This document shows positions 8,392-17,305 of a DNA stretch of 64,000 nucleotides, piece after piece; position 1 is the first letter of the stretch, and the number at the start of each line of letters is the position of its first letter. Origin of the DNA: Pseudomonas rustica (lineage in GTDB: Bacteria > Pseudomonadota > Gammaproteobacteria > Pseudomonadales > Pseudomonadaceae); NCBI RefSeq assembly GCF_018336155.1, contig NZ_JAGYHF010000007.1:248001-312000 (forward strand). The letters run 5' to 3'. Below the pieces are notes generated by a model. That model did no database searches, was not told the origin of the DNA, and worked only from the letters and a program-made list of their open reading frames with translations. A program made the translations under genes and the position numbers.

Positions 8392-9867
8392 ATGATCGAT
8401 TTATTCAGCGGACTGGATGCTTGGGTGCTTGTGAGCCTCTTGCTCGCCCTGACGTTTGTCCTCGCCTTCGAGTTCATCAATGGATTTCATGACACCGCTA
8501 ACGCGGTAGCCACTGTTATCTACACCAAAGCCATGCCGCCGCACCTGGCGGTGTTCTTTTCCGGTGTGTTCAATTTCCTCGGCGTGCTGCTGGGTGGCGT
8601 TGGCGTGGCGTATGCCATTGTCCACCTGCTGCCGGTTGAACTGCTGATCAATGTGAACACCGGCCATGGCCTTGCGATGGTTTTCTCGTTGCTCGCAGCG
8701 GCAATCGCCTGGAACCTCGGCACCTGGTACTTCGGTATCCCGGCGTCCAGTTCCCACACCCTGATCGGCTCGATCCTCGGTGTCGGCCTGGCCAACGCGT
8801 TGATCAACGACATTCCGTTGGCCGACGGCGTTAACTGGCAGAAAGCGATCGACATCGGCGCTTCGCTGGTGTTCTCGCCGATGGCTGGCTTCCTGATTGC
8901 AGCGCTGATCCTGATCGGCCTGAAATGGTGGCGCCCGCTGTCGAAGATGCACAAGACGCCTGAACAGCGCCGCAAACTCGACGACAAAAAGCATCCGCCG
9001 TTCTGGAACCGTCTGGTTCTGGTGATCTCGGCCATGGCCGTGAGCTTCGTGCACGGTTCCAACGATGGCCAGAAAGGCATCGGCCTGATCATGCTGGTGT
9101 TGATCGGTATCGTGCCGGCGCAGTTCGTTCTCGACCTGAACAGCACCACTTACCAGATCGAACGCACCCGCGACGCTACTCTGCACCTGAGCCAGTTCTA
9201 CCAGCGCAACGCCGATTCGCTGGGTGAATTCCTCGCACTGGGCAAGAGCGTAGACGGCGACCTGCCGGAGAAATTCCGCTGCAACCCGCAGCAGACCGAA
9301 CCGACCATCAGCGCCCTGCTGCACACGCTTAAAGGTGTAGCGGACTACCATTCGTTGTCGTCGGATAGCCGCATCGAAGTGCGTCGCTACTTGCTGTGCC
9401 TGGACGATACCGCGAAGAAAGTCAGCAAGTTGCCGGTTCTGGATGCCCGTGAAAAGGCTGACCTCGACAAGTTGCGTAAAGACCTGACCACGACCACTGA
9501 ATACGCCCCGTTCTGGGTGATTCTGGCGGTTGCACTGGCGCTGGGTCTGGGCACCATGGTTGGCTGGAAACGTGTGGTTCTGACCATTGGCGAGAAGATC
9601 GGCAAGCAGGGCATGACCTATTCGCAGGGCATGTCGGCGCAGATCACTACGGCGAGTTTGATTGGTTTGGCCAACATCTTCAGTTTGCCGGTGTCGACGA
9701 CTCATGTGTTGTCTTCGGGTGTGGCGGGGACCATGGTCGCGAATAAGAGCGGCCTGCAAGGTGGGACTGTTCGCACTATTCTGTTGGCTTGGGTGTTGAC
9801 CCTGCCGGCTACCGTGGCGTTGTCGGCTGGGTTGTTCTGGTTGGCTTCGAAGGCTTTGGGTAGTTGA
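8392..9867 (+). CDS. pitA: Low-affinity inorganic phosphate transporter (Pit family)
   Basis: Inner-membrane metal-phosphate:H+ symporter of the PHO4/Pit family. It has 491 residues, close to E. coli PitA. Both family signatures are present: NGFHDTANAVATVI near residue 30 and FVHGSNDGQKGIGL near residue 220. A hydrophilic loop of about 110 residues (roughly 250-365) separates the two membrane halves, followed by SLPVSTTHVLSSGVAGTM. It ends in a strong terminator. It stands alone, without a phoU-like partner, which fits PitA rather than the PhoU-linked type. Confidence 0.92.
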   Translation: MIDLFSGLDAWVLVSLLLALTFVLAFEFINGFHDTANAVATVIYTKAMPPHLAVFFSGVFNFLGVLLGGVGVAYAIVHLLPVELLINVNTGHGLAMVFSLLAAAIAWNLGTWYFGIPASSSHTLIGSILGVGLANALINDIPLADGVNWQKAIDIGASLVFSPMAGFLIAALILIGLKWWRPLSKMHKTPEQRRKLDDKKHPPFWNRLVLVISAMAVSFVHGSNDGQKGIGLIMLVLIGIVPAQFVLDLNSTTYQIERTRDATLHLSQFYQRNADSLGEFLALGKSVDGDLPEKFRCNPQQTEPTISALLHTLKGVADYHSLSSDSRIEVRRYLLCLDDTAKKVSKLPVLDAREKADLDKLRKDLTTTTEYAPFWVILAVALALGLGTMVGWKRVVLTIGEKIGKQGMTYSQGMSAQITTASLIGLANIFSLPVSTTHVLSSGVAGTMVANKSGLQGGTVRTILLAWVLTLPATVALSAGLFWLASKALGS

Positions 9868-9885
9868 TAGATAGCTGTATATGAA

Positions 9886-9920
9886 GAAGGCGCGATTCTT
9901 TGGGATCGCGCCTTTTTTTT
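9886..9920 (+). terminator. Rho-independent terminator of pitA
   Basis: AAGGCGCGAT and ATCGCGCCTT pair around a short loop and are followed by eight T residues; 19 bp after the pitA stop. Confidence 0.92.
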
Positions 9921-9950
9921 GGTTCGGGGGTTGGGGTTGGGATTGGGGGC

Positions 9951-10787
9951 ATATCCGTTGCTGCGGTGATGGCTGCTGGCGGTTTCGCTCTTACAGCGAG
10001 TTACCTTTTCCAAACGCCGAAAAGGTAACCCAAAAGGCTTTGCCCCGGCGTACGGCACTTCGCTTAGGCTCAGTGTTCCCTCGCTACGGTGTCCATCCGG
10101 GGACATCGCCTACGGTTTGCTTCGCTGCACCTCCTCTCGATGTGTGCGGCTACGCCGCACGGCGCTACGCGCCTGATCCCCGGATGGACACCTACGCTCG
10201 GCCTGCCGAAGGGGCTTGAGATCAAAAGCCACGTCAAAAGCCAGATCAAGATCAAGAGCCCCTCACCCTAGCCCTCTCCCGGAGGGAGAGGGGACTGATC
10301 GGGGTGTTTGGGAGAGGTACGCCGGCTTGGGATGCCGAGTCGAATGCATATTTTGAAAAGCCCACCATCGGCTCCCTCTCCCTCGGGAGAGGGCTGGGCG
10401 GGCGGCGTTCCGATGAGGGGCAAAAACACCACAAAAACCAAAGCCAAGCGCGCCGTGCTCCACACCACTCAATAGGCCGAGTGTCAGCTCGCCTGCTCTT
10501 GATCTTGATCTTGATCTCGGAGCCCGTCGGCAGGCTGAGTGGAGGGATTGATCCGGGGGTGGGAGCGCAGCGACCGTTTGGCGCAGCCAAACACAGCGAG
10601 AGGAGGTGCAGCGAAGCAAACCGTAGGCGCTGCCCTCCGGATCAATCCCGGAGCGAAGGAACCCCGAGCCCCAGCGAGCGGGCCGAACGTCAGGGCAAAG
10701 CCTTTTCGGTTACCTTTTCGGCGTCTGGAAAAGGTGACTCGCCGTAAGGGCGAAACCCTAAGCAGCCGTTACCGCAGCAACGGATAT
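9951..10787. repeat. Large imperfect inverted-repeat element
   Basis: About 840 bp whose left arm (9951-10226) and right arm (10505-10787) are long imperfect inverted copies of each other: both read inward from ATATCCGTTGCTGCGGT, then a CCTTTTCC-type palindrome, then a shared TACGGTTTGCTTCGCTGC core. The centre holds two copies of the CCTCTCCC...GGGAGAGG repeat (10258-10297, 10372-10399). No transposase or convincing gene is seen. It may be a MITE-like or composite REP element. Apparent open frames inside it are repeat-derived. Confidence 0.8.
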
Positions 10788-10833
10788 TCACAAAACACCC
10801 CCCCTGCCTGGTCGGCCCAAAGGCCGCCAAGGC

Positions 10834-10862
10834 AAAAAAAAAGGGGCAACCGAAGTCGCCCC
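10834..10862 (-). terminator. Terminator of the CcoM-like gene
   Basis: On the minus strand GGGGC and GCCCC pair around about 10 nt and are followed by nine T residues, 34 bp after the stop of the small gene at 10896. Confidence 0.88.
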
Positions 10863-10895
10863 AAAATGCCTTGCGTGCCCATCAATCCAGAAGAA

Positions 10896-11009
10896 TCACT
10901 TCTTACGCTTATGCGCATCCTTCCAGATAAAAAATCCAAACCCTGCAAAAAACAGAACCATCAGCCCTACAGTCAGAACCCCGGCAAACACCACGTTATC
11001 GAAAAACAT
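10896..11009 (-). CDS. ccoM: 37-residue single-helix membrane protein, CcoM-like
   Basis: The start ATG at 11009 has a perfect AGGAGG 7 nt upstream, and the gene ends before a strong terminator, so it is a real gene despite its size. The peptide begins MFFDNVVFAGVLTVGLMV, continues as one hydrophobic helix through an FFAGFGFFIW block and ends with a basic KDAHKRKK tail. From memory this resembles CcoM, the extra single-helix subunit described in the Pseudomonas stutzeri cbb3 cytochrome c oxidase. The main ccoNOQP operon is not in this window. If not CcoM, it is another small inner-membrane peptide. Confidence 0.65.
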   Translation of the reverse strand: MFFDNVVFAGVLTVGLMVLFFAGFGFFIWKDAHKRKK

Positions 11010-11154
11010 GACTGGCCTCCTGGCCCCTGCTTTGCTGCGATGGGACTAAATTACCAAACACACAGGCGCACAAATTGACCGGGATCAATAACCGCATCGA
11101 AGGGAGAGAAAGGAGGGGAAATAACTGACCTGCATCAACAGATGCAGGGGGAGA

Positions 11155-11316
11155 TCAACGTTTTTTCGGCTTGTTCTTCAACTTTTTCTTCGGCTTGCCC
11201 AACGGCATCGCCTGCTCAAACGCCTGACGCACTTCGTTCAGCCGCTTCTCTTTAATGTCATGCACCCGCTTGGCGCGTTCAGTGCTGAGGTCGATCAGTT
11301 TGTCGTCTTGGCTCAT
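11155..11316 (-). CDS. Small basic conserved protein, unknown function
   Basis: A 53-residue open frame starting MSQDDKLIDLSTERAKRV and ending in a strongly basic KPKKKLKNKPKKR tail. It is hydrophilic and probably helical, without a membrane segment. The tail could bind nucleic acid or ribosomes, but that is only a composition argument. A weak hairpin (CCTGCAT / ATGCAGG, 11129-11148) follows the stop. No strong Shine-Dalgarno is seen. Confidence 0.6.
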   Translation of the reverse strand: MSQDDKLIDLSTERAKRVHDIKEKRLNEVRQAFEQAMPLGKPKKKLKNKPKKR

Positions 11317-11451
11317 GGCGTTCAGAACATCGCTTCAAAGAATCACAACTGCCACATCACCGGCAGGACTGCGCCAATAATGCCGCCTGCCGCCAGCGCT
11401 GACCAGCCACCCAGCCAAACACGATCAAACCAATCATCTAGCCAGAGCCGC

Positions 11452-11793
11452 TCAAATCTCGATATCGACCCACAAGCCCTGACGCGGCTGATCTTCAATC
11501 AACGGCACCACCGGCACGGTATTGTCGGCGTTAAGCACCGTACCCGGCACGGCCAGATGCTCTTCGGGATCTTCGTCGGCCTCGCGACGGCGACGATCAC
11601 GCTCCTGCTGACGGCGCTGTTCTTCGCGCGCCAGCAGTCGATCCTCTTCCGGATCGCGTTTTTGCAAATCGATCGTGCTTTCGTTGGAGCTTTCCTGCAC
11701 CGGCACCACCGGCGGAATATCCGGCCGCTGGCGGATCGGATCCTGCTGCGAAGTGATCGGCACAGCGCTCAAGGGGAGCATCGGTGGCAACAT
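11452..11793 (-). CDS. Conserved Pro/Glu/Arg-rich hypothetical protein
   Basis: 113 residues. A proline-rich N-terminal third (RPDIPPVVPVQ) leads into a highly charged helical stretch (LLAREEQRRQQERDRRRRE, about residues 50-70) and an acidic end closing with GLWVDIEI. AGGAGA lies about 8 nt before the ATG. Similar Pseudomonas proteins have, as far as I recall, sometimes been annotated as aspartate-semialdehyde dehydrogenase; nothing here supports an enzyme. Function unknown. Confidence 0.7.
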   Translation of the reverse strand: MLPPMLPLSAVPITSQQDPIRQRPDIPPVVPVQESSNESTIDLQKRDPEEDRLLAREEQRRQQERDRRRREADEDPEEHLAVPGTVLNADNTVPVVPLIEDQPRQGLWVDIEI

Positions 11794-11878
11794 ATGGGGG
11801 TTCTCCTGTCAGCAGGCTATCGGCTAAGGCAAACACGCCTTGAGCCACCCGTCGCAATTCTGTGACGCACTTGGCACC

Positions 11879-11973
11879 TGTAGGAGCTGCCGCAGGCTGC
11901 GATCTTTCATCGGACAGCGCAGAACTCAAGTGTTTCCAAAGATCAAAAGATCGCAACCTTCGGCAGCTCCTAC
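11879..11973. repeat. REP pair (GTAGGAGCTGCCG family)
   Basis: Inverted arms TGTAGGAGCTGCCGCAGGCT and the complementary GATCAAAAGATCGCAACC...CTCCTAC, spaced by about 32 bp, between the Pro-rich gene and rapA. Confidence 0.85.
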
Positions 11974-12046
11974 GCCAGTAATCTTTGGCCCTGAAGCCCT
12001 CATTCCGTTAAGATAGCCCGCTTTTTCAAGGTGGGAGTCAGGCAGC

Positions 12047-14893
12047 ATGGCGCAGCAGTATCAACCGGGGCAACGCTGGATCAGTGACAGCGAAGCCGAG
12101 CTGGGTTTAGGCACCGTTCTGGCACAGGACGGCCGCTTGTTGACCGTGCTCTACCCGGCCACTGGCGAAACCCGCCAGTACGCGCTACGGAATGCGCCCC
12201 TCACCCGCGTGCGATTCTCGCCGGGTGACACCATTACCCACTTCGAAGGCTGGAAGATGACCGTGCAGCAAGTCGACGATGTCGACGGGCTGATGGTTTA
12301 TCACGGCCTCAACGGGCAGAACGAAGCCGTTACCCTGCCAGAAACCCAGCTGTCGAACTTCATTCAGTTCCGTCTGGCCAGCGACCGTCTGTTCGCCGGG
12401 CAGATTGACCCGCTGTCGTGGTTCTCGCTGCGTTACAACACCCTCGAACACACTAGCCGCCAGCTGCAATCTTCGCTCTGGGGCCTGGGTGGCGTGCGTG
12501 CGCAACCGATCGCGCACCAATTGCACATCGCCCGTGAAGTCGCCGACCGCATTGCGCCGCGCGTATTGCTGGCGGACGAAGTGGGTCTGGGTAAAACCAT
12601 TGAAGCCGGTCTGGTGATCCATCGCCAACTGCTCTCGGGCCGCGCCAACCGCGTGCTGATCCTCGTCCCGGAAAACCTCCAGCACCAGTGGCTGGTGGAG
12701 ATGCGCCGTCGTTTCAACCTCCAAGTTGCGCTGTTCGACGAAGAACGCTTTATCGAAAGCGATGCCACCAACCCGTTCGAAGACACCCAACTGGCGCTGG
12801 TCGCGCTGGAATGGCTGGTCGACGACGAGAAGGCGCAGGATGCGCTGTTCGCCGCCGGTTGGGATTTGCTGGTGGTCGACGAAGCGCACCACTTGGTCTG
12901 GCACGAAGAAAAGGCCAGCGCCGAATACTCGCTGGTCGAGCAACTCGCCGAAGTCATCCCGGGCGTGCTGCTGCTCACCGCGACTCCGGAACAACTTGGT
13001 CAGGACAGCCACTTTGCCCGTCTGCGCCTGCTCGATCCAAACCGTTTCCACGACCTGGCCGCGTTCCGTGCCGAGAGCGACAACTATCGCCCGGTGGCCG
13101 AAGCCGTTCAGGAACTGCTCGACAAGGGCCGTCTCTCGGCCAAAGCGCACAAAACCATTCAGGGTTTCCTCGGCAACGAAGGCGAAGCCCTGCTGACCGC
13201 GGTCAACGATGGCGACACTGAAGCCAGTGCCCGCCTCGTGCGTGAACTGCTTGACCGCCACGGCACTGGCCGCGTGCTGTTCCGTAACACCCGCGCCGCC
13301 GTGCAGGGTTTCCCGGAGCGCAAACTGCACCCGTACCCGCTGCCGTGCCCGGACGAATACCTCGAACTGCCGTTGGGCGATCACGCCGAGCTGTACCCGG
13401 AAGTCAGCTTCCAGGCGCAGCCGGACGCCAGCGAAGAAGAACGCTGGTGGAAATTCGACCCGCGCGTCGAATGGCTGATCGATCAGCTGAAAATGCTCAA
13501 GCGCACCAAAGTGCTGGTGATCTGTGCCCACGCCGAAACCGCGATGGATCTGGAAGACGCCCTGCGCGTGCGTTCCGGCATCCCGGCCACGGTGTTCCAC
13601 GAAGGCATGAACATCCTTGAGCGTGACCGCGCCGCCGCGTACTTCGCCGATGAAGAGTTCGGCGCGCAAGTGCTGATCTGCTCGGAAATCGGCAGTGAAG
13701 GTCGTAACTTCCAGTTCGCACACCACCTGGTGCTGTTCGATCTGCCGTCGCACCCGGATTTGCTTGAGCAGCGTATCGGTCGTCTCGACCGGATCGGCCA
13801 GAAGCACATCATCGAACTGCACGTGCCGTACCTGGAAACCAGCCCGCAAGAGCGCCTGTTCCAGTGGTACCACGAAGCGCTGAACGCGTTCCTCAACACT
13901 TGCCCGACCGGCAACGCCTTGCAGCATCAGTTCGGCCCGCGCCTGCTGCCGTTGCTCGAAGAAGCCGACGACAGCGAGTGGCAAGCGCTGATCGACGAAG
14001 CGCGCAGCGAGCGTGAGCGTCTCGAAGCCGAGCTGCACACCGGTCGCGACCGTTTGCTGGAGCTCAACTCCGGCGGCGCTGGCGAAGGTGAAGCACTGGT
14101 CGAGGACATCCTTGAGCAAGACGATCAGTTCGCCCTGCCGATCTACATGGAAACCCTGTTCGACGCGTTCGGCATCGACAGCGAAGACCATTCGGAAAAC
14201 GCCCTGATCCTCAAGCCGAGCGAGAAGATGCTCGACGCCAGCTTCCCGCTGGGCGACGACGAAGGCGTGACCATCACTTACGACCGTAACCAAGCGCTGT
14301 CGCGCGAAGACATGCAGTTCATCACCTGGGAACACCCGATGGTGCAGGGCGGCATGGATCTGGTGCTGTCCGGTTCGATGGGCAACACCGCCGTCGCGCT
14401 GATCAAAAACAAGGCGCTGAAGCCGGGCACCGTGTTGCTGGAATTGCTCTACGTCAGCGAAGTGGTGGCTCCGCGCGCGCTGCAGTTGGGCCGCTACCTG
14501 CCGCCGGCCGCCCTGCGCTGCCTGCTCGATGCCAATGGCAACGATCTGTCGCCACGCGTCTCGTTTGAAACCCTGAACGATCAGCTGGAAAGCGTGCCGC
14601 GCGCCAGCGCCAACAAGTTCATCCAGGCCCAGCGCGATCAGCTGACGCCACGGATCAACGCCGGTGAAGACAAGATCACCCCGCGTCACGCCGAGCGCGT
14701 GGCCGAGGCCCGTCGCCGTCTGGCGGCTGACACCGACGAAGAACTGGCGCGCCTGACCGCGTTGCAAGCGGTCAACCCGACCGTACGTGACAGCGAACTG
14801 GTGGCATTGCGTGAACAGCGTGAGCAAGGTCTGGCGATGCTGGACAAAGCGGCGTTGCGCCTGGAAGCGATTCGGGTGTTGGTGGCGGGTTAA
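12047..14893 (+). CDS. rapA: RNA polymerase-associated ATPase RapA (HepA)
   Basis: Swi2/Snf2-type ATPase that binds RNA polymerase and helps recycle it after transcription. It has 948 residues (E. coli RapA 968). The N terminus (about 1-110) is the Tudor-like region, followed by the ATPase with Walker A LADEVGLGKTIEAGL (about residue 178) and DEAH box VVDEAHHLVW (about 280). The second RecA lobe contains ICSEIGSEGRNFQFA and QRIGRLDRIGQ (arginine finger, about 550-590), then the RapA-specific C-terminal domains. Stand-alone gene with REP elements on both sides. Confidence 0.96.
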   Translation: MAQQYQPGQRWISDSEAELGLGTVLAQDGRLLTVLYPATGETRQYALRNAPLTRVRFSPGDTITHFEGWKMTVQQVDDVDGLMVYHGLNGQNEAVTLPETQLSNFIQFRLASDRLFAGQIDPLSWFSLRYNTLEHTSRQLQSSLWGLGGVRAQPIAHQLHIAREVADRIAPRVLLADEVGLGKTIEAGLVIHRQLLSGRANRVLILVPENLQHQWLVEMRRRFNLQVALFDEERFIESDATNPFEDTQLALVALEWLVDDEKAQDALFAAGWDLLVVDEAHHLVWHEEKASAEYSLVEQLAEVIPGVLLLTATPEQLGQDSHFARLRLLDPNRFHDLAAFRAESDNYRPVAEAVQELLDKGRLSAKAHKTIQGFLGNEGEALLTAVNDGDTEASARLVRELLDRHGTGRVLFRNTRAAVQGFPERKLHPYPLPCPDEYLELPLGDHAELYPEVSFQAQPDASEEERWWKFDPRVEWLIDQLKMLKRTKVLVICAHAETAMDLEDALRVRSGIPATVFHEGMNILERDRAAAYFADEEFGAQVLICSEIGSEGRNFQFAHHLVLFDLPSHPDLLEQRIGRLDRIGQKHIIELHVPYLETSPQERLFQWYHEALNAFLNTCPTGNALQHQFGPRLLPLLEEADDSEWQALIDEARSERERLEAELHTGRDRLLELNSGGAGEGEALVEDILEQDDQFALPIYMETLFDAFGIDSEDHSENALILKPSEKMLDASFPLGDDEGVTITYDRNQALSREDMQFITWEHPMVQGGMDLVLSGSMGNTAVALIKNKALKPGTVLLELLYVSEVVAPRALQLGRYLPPAALRCLLDANGNDLSPRVSFETLNDQLESVPRASANKFIQAQRDQLTPRINAGEDKITPRHAERVAEARRRLAADTDEELARLTALQAVNPTVRDSELVALREQREQGLAMLDKAALRLEAIRVLVAG

Positions 14894-14942
14894 ACCGCCC
14901 TGCTCCTCTGCTGAAACAACAAGGCCCGCAGCGATGCGGGCC

Positions 14943-15055
14943 GATCGTTCCCACGCTCCGCGTGGGAATGCCTCAAGGGACGCTCAGCGTTCCAGCTCTG
15001 GAAAGGGACGCAGAGCGTCCCGTGCTGCATTCCCACGCAGAGCGTGGGCACGATC
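14943..15055. repeat. REP palindrome (GATCGTTCCCACGC family)
   Basis: Ends GATCGTTCCCACGCTCCG and its near-complement, with inner GGGACGC/GCGTCCC pairing. A GGCCCGCA/TGCGGGCC hairpin (14923-14942) directly precedes it and may help end rapA transcripts, though it has no T-run. Confidence 0.8.
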
Positions 15056-15058
15056 AAG

Positions 15059-15137
15059 CAAAGATCGCAGCCTTCGGCAGCTCCTACAGGAACCGCATTC
15101 CCATGTAGGAGCTGCCGAAGGCTGCGATCTTTTGATC
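15059..15137. repeat. REP pair (GTAGGAGCTGCCG family)
   Basis: Inverted arms of the AAGATCGCAGCCTTCGGCAG unit with about 16 bp between them, ending at the stop codon of the MFS gene on the minus strand. Confidence 0.85.
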
Positions 15138-16487
15138 TTAAGCCGTCGCCACTGCAACCTCTGGTTCAACCACCGCAACCAAACCTTCCTTCATCCTCTG
15201 CGCATCGCGCACAAAACACCGCGCCGCGAGAAACAGAAACACCATCGTCAGAAACAGCGCCACCGGAATCAAATACATCGCGTCATGCAGCCCGACTGCC
15301 TTGAACGCCTCGCTCATCTGCTCAGCCCCCGCCGCCAGCATCGCCGTGTGCGCAAAGTGATCGGACAAACCACCGACCACCACCGGCCCCAAGCCACCGC
15401 CCAGCAGATACAACCCGGCAAAGAACAACGCCATCGCCGTCGCCCGCAGACGCGGTTCGACCACGTCTTGAATCGCGGTGTAAACGCAGGTGTAGAAGTT
15501 GTAGGCAAACAGCCAGCCGACACTGAATACCGCGACAAACACACCAATCTCGATGCGCCCGGAATGCAATGCCCACGCCGTGCACAGGGTCGAAATAATC
15601 AGACTGAACGCCGCGAACAACAGCCGCCCGTTGGCCACGCGCTGGTGAATCTTGTCCGCAATCCAGCCGCCCAGCGTCAAACCGATCAGTCCGGTCACGC
15701 CGACGATCACGCCAGTCGCCACGGCCGCTTCCTGCAGCGGCATGAGGAAATAGCGCTGCAGCATCGGCACCAGAAACGAGTTGCAGGCATAGGTCGCGAA
15801 GTTGAAGCACAACCCGGCCATCACCAGCCAGAGAAAGGTCGGCACGGCCAGAATCCGCCGGATCGGCTTGTCGACGCGTTCCTGCGAAACCTGCACGGTT
15901 TCCGCCGCGCCGCGCTTCGGCTCTTTAATGAAGAACATGAAGATCGCCAGGACCAGCCCCGGCACCGCCGCGATAAAAAACGGCGCGCGCCAGCTGTCGA
16001 ATGCCTTGACCATCCAGCCGATGGTGAAGAACGCCAGCAACAAGCCCAGCGGCAGACCGAGCATGAAAATGCCCATCGCCCGCGCCCGACGATGCGCCGG
16101 GAACAGATCGCCGATCAGCGAGTTGGCTGCCGGCGCATAACTGGCCTCACCGATGCCGATGCCCATGCGCACGATCAAAAAGCTCCAGAAGCTGCCGACC
16201 AGCCCGTTGACTGCGGTCAGCGCGCTCCACGTCGCCAGGCCCCAGCCCATCAGTTTGCGCCGTGAGCCGGTGTCGGCCATGCGCCCCAACGGCAGGCCGG
16301 CAATCGCGTAAACAAGGGTGAATGCGGTACCGACGATGCCCAGTTGAAAGTCACTGAGGTGCCATTCCATGCGGATTGGCTCGATGATGATCGCCGGAAT
16401 GGTGCGGTCGAAGAAGTTGAACAGGTTGGCGAGGAACAGCAGGAACAGAATGCGCCAGGCATTCGCCGCTTGGGTCGAGTTCTGCAT
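15138..16487 (-). CDS. MFS transporter, Spinster-like
   Basis: Major facilitator superfamily permease of 449 residues with about 12 membrane segments. The first helix reads LFLLFLANLFNFFDRTI, loop 2-3 contains GLPLGRMADTGSRRKLM and helix 4 IGIGEASYAPAANSLIGD, a pattern typical of the Spinster/sphingolipid-transporter-like branch of bacterial MFS proteins. The substrate cannot be read from the sequence. It is monocistronic, with no linked catabolic genes. A hairpin of CCCCG/CGGGG near 16647-16662 lies in the upstream gap. Confidence 0.85.
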   Translation of the reverse strand: MQNSTQAANAWRILFLLFLANLFNFFDRTIPAIIIEPIRMEWHLSDFQLGIVGTAFTLVYAIAGLPLGRMADTGSRRKLMGWGLATWSALTAVNGLVGSFWSFLIVRMGIGIGEASYAPAANSLIGDLFPAHRRARAMGIFMLGLPLGLLLAFFTIGWMVKAFDSWRAPFFIAAVPGLVLAIFMFFIKEPKRGAAETVQVSQERVDKPIRRILAVPTFLWLVMAGLCFNFATYACNSFLVPMLQRYFLMPLQEAAVATGVIVGVTGLIGLTLGGWIADKIHQRVANGRLLFAAFSLIISTLCTAWALHSGRIEIGVFVAVFSVGWLFAYNFYTCVYTAIQDVVEPRLRATAMALFFAGLYLLGGGLGPVVVGGLSDHFAHTAMLAAGAEQMSEAFKAVGLHDAMYLIPVALFLTMVFLFLAARCFVRDAQRMKEGLVAVVEPEVAVATA

Positions 16488-16788
16488 GGGTCCGTCTCTT
16501 TATTGTTATAGGGCTTCACTGCCAACGCATCCGAGCCCGGAACCTGCAATCTAGTCAGCCTGAGGGGGGCTGTCTGTGATCATTCGTCTGCCTGATATCG
16601 GGCCATGGCACTGTAACGAAACGTAAGCCCTTGATAACGCTTGAATCCCCCGAAAACCGGGGCTTTTACGGCAAAACCTTGCCACAAAAAAATAGTTTCA
16701 CGCCCCCCTTCCCAACGCCGTGGCGAAGCCTAGAATAGCCGCCGGATCCGTCCGGATCTCCCGATCAATCCCTTTGATACCCCCGTCC
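16488..16788. other. Divergent promoter gap
   Basis: About 300 bp between the MFS gene and the YkgJ-type gene. I see only a CCCCGaaaaCCGGGG hairpin followed by CTTTTA (16647-16668), a weak terminator candidate, and no gene. Confidence 0.35.
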
Positions 16789-17157
16789 ATGTCCGAAGTC
16801 AGTCCGTGTCTGAATTGCGGTGCCTGTTGTTCCCATTTCCGTGTGTCTTTTTTCTGGGGTGAGTGCGCTTCCTCCGGCGGCACCGTGCCCGATGAACTGG
16901 TCACGCAGATCAGCCCGAGCCGGGTGGCGATGAACGGCACCGACTGCAAATCGCCACGCTGCACGGCGCTGGAAGGCGAAGTCGGTAGCGAAGTGAAGTG
17001 CTCCATTTATGAATTGCGTTCCAGTCCCTGCCGCGAGTTCGAATCGTCGTGGGAAAACGGCGAGCAGAACGTCGATTGCGATAAGGCCCGCGCACGTTTT
17101 GGCCTGCCGCCGCTGCAACCGGAATGGGCGCAAATCCCTTTCGAACAGATCGCCTAA
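16789..17157 (+). CDS. YkgJ-type cysteine-cluster protein
   Basis: A 122-residue protein starting MSEVSPCLNCGACCSHFRV. The N-terminal CxxCxxCC and further Cys residues (TDCKSPRC, KCSIYELRSSPCREF, NVDCDKAR) fit the UPF0153/YkgJ family (COG0727), thought to bind zinc or an Fe-S cluster; the function is not established. I chose this ATG because the cysteine motif begins right after it; 23 more open codons upstream look noncoding. It stands alone between divergent and downstream genes. Confidence 0.85.
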   Translation: MSEVSPCLNCGACCSHFRVSFFWGECASSGGTVPDELVTQISPSRVAMNGTDCKSPRCTALEGEVGSEVKCSIYELRSSPCREFESSWENGEQNVDCDKARARFGLPPLQPEWAQIPFEQIA

Positions 17158-17305
17158 GCCTTTAGCGCCAATCGCTATGACGCTAATGCCGAAATCATTA
17201 GCGCCAATGTGCCACTACCACTTGCTCTGCGAAAACCGCCTCTATACTCCAGTCATTCGCCTGCGCTAGCCGCGCAGTAAGGACGACTCAGAGACGGGGC
17301 ATGCT

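Noticed and set aside
10268..10747. Several open frames on both strands inside the large inverted-repeat element
   Set aside because: They are produced by repeat units and low-complexity palindromes, with no start signals.
11343..11450. Protein-like minus-strand stretch (DDWFDRVWLGGWSALAAGG...) ending at TCA 11343
   Set aside because: It looks like a small membrane peptide, but there is no ATG, GTG or TTG in frame after the preceding gene ends. A TTG start inside that gene would be needed. Could be a broken small gene; too weak to call.
12185..14827. 880-codon minus-strand open frame opposite rapA
   Set aside because: The plus strand encodes full-length RapA with all motifs; the antisense frame is a codon-bias artefact.
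14923..14942. GGCCCGCA/TGCGGGCC hairpin after rapA as a strong terminator
   Set aside because: Good stem but no T-run; it runs straight into a REP palindrome, so I only mention it as possible help in termination.
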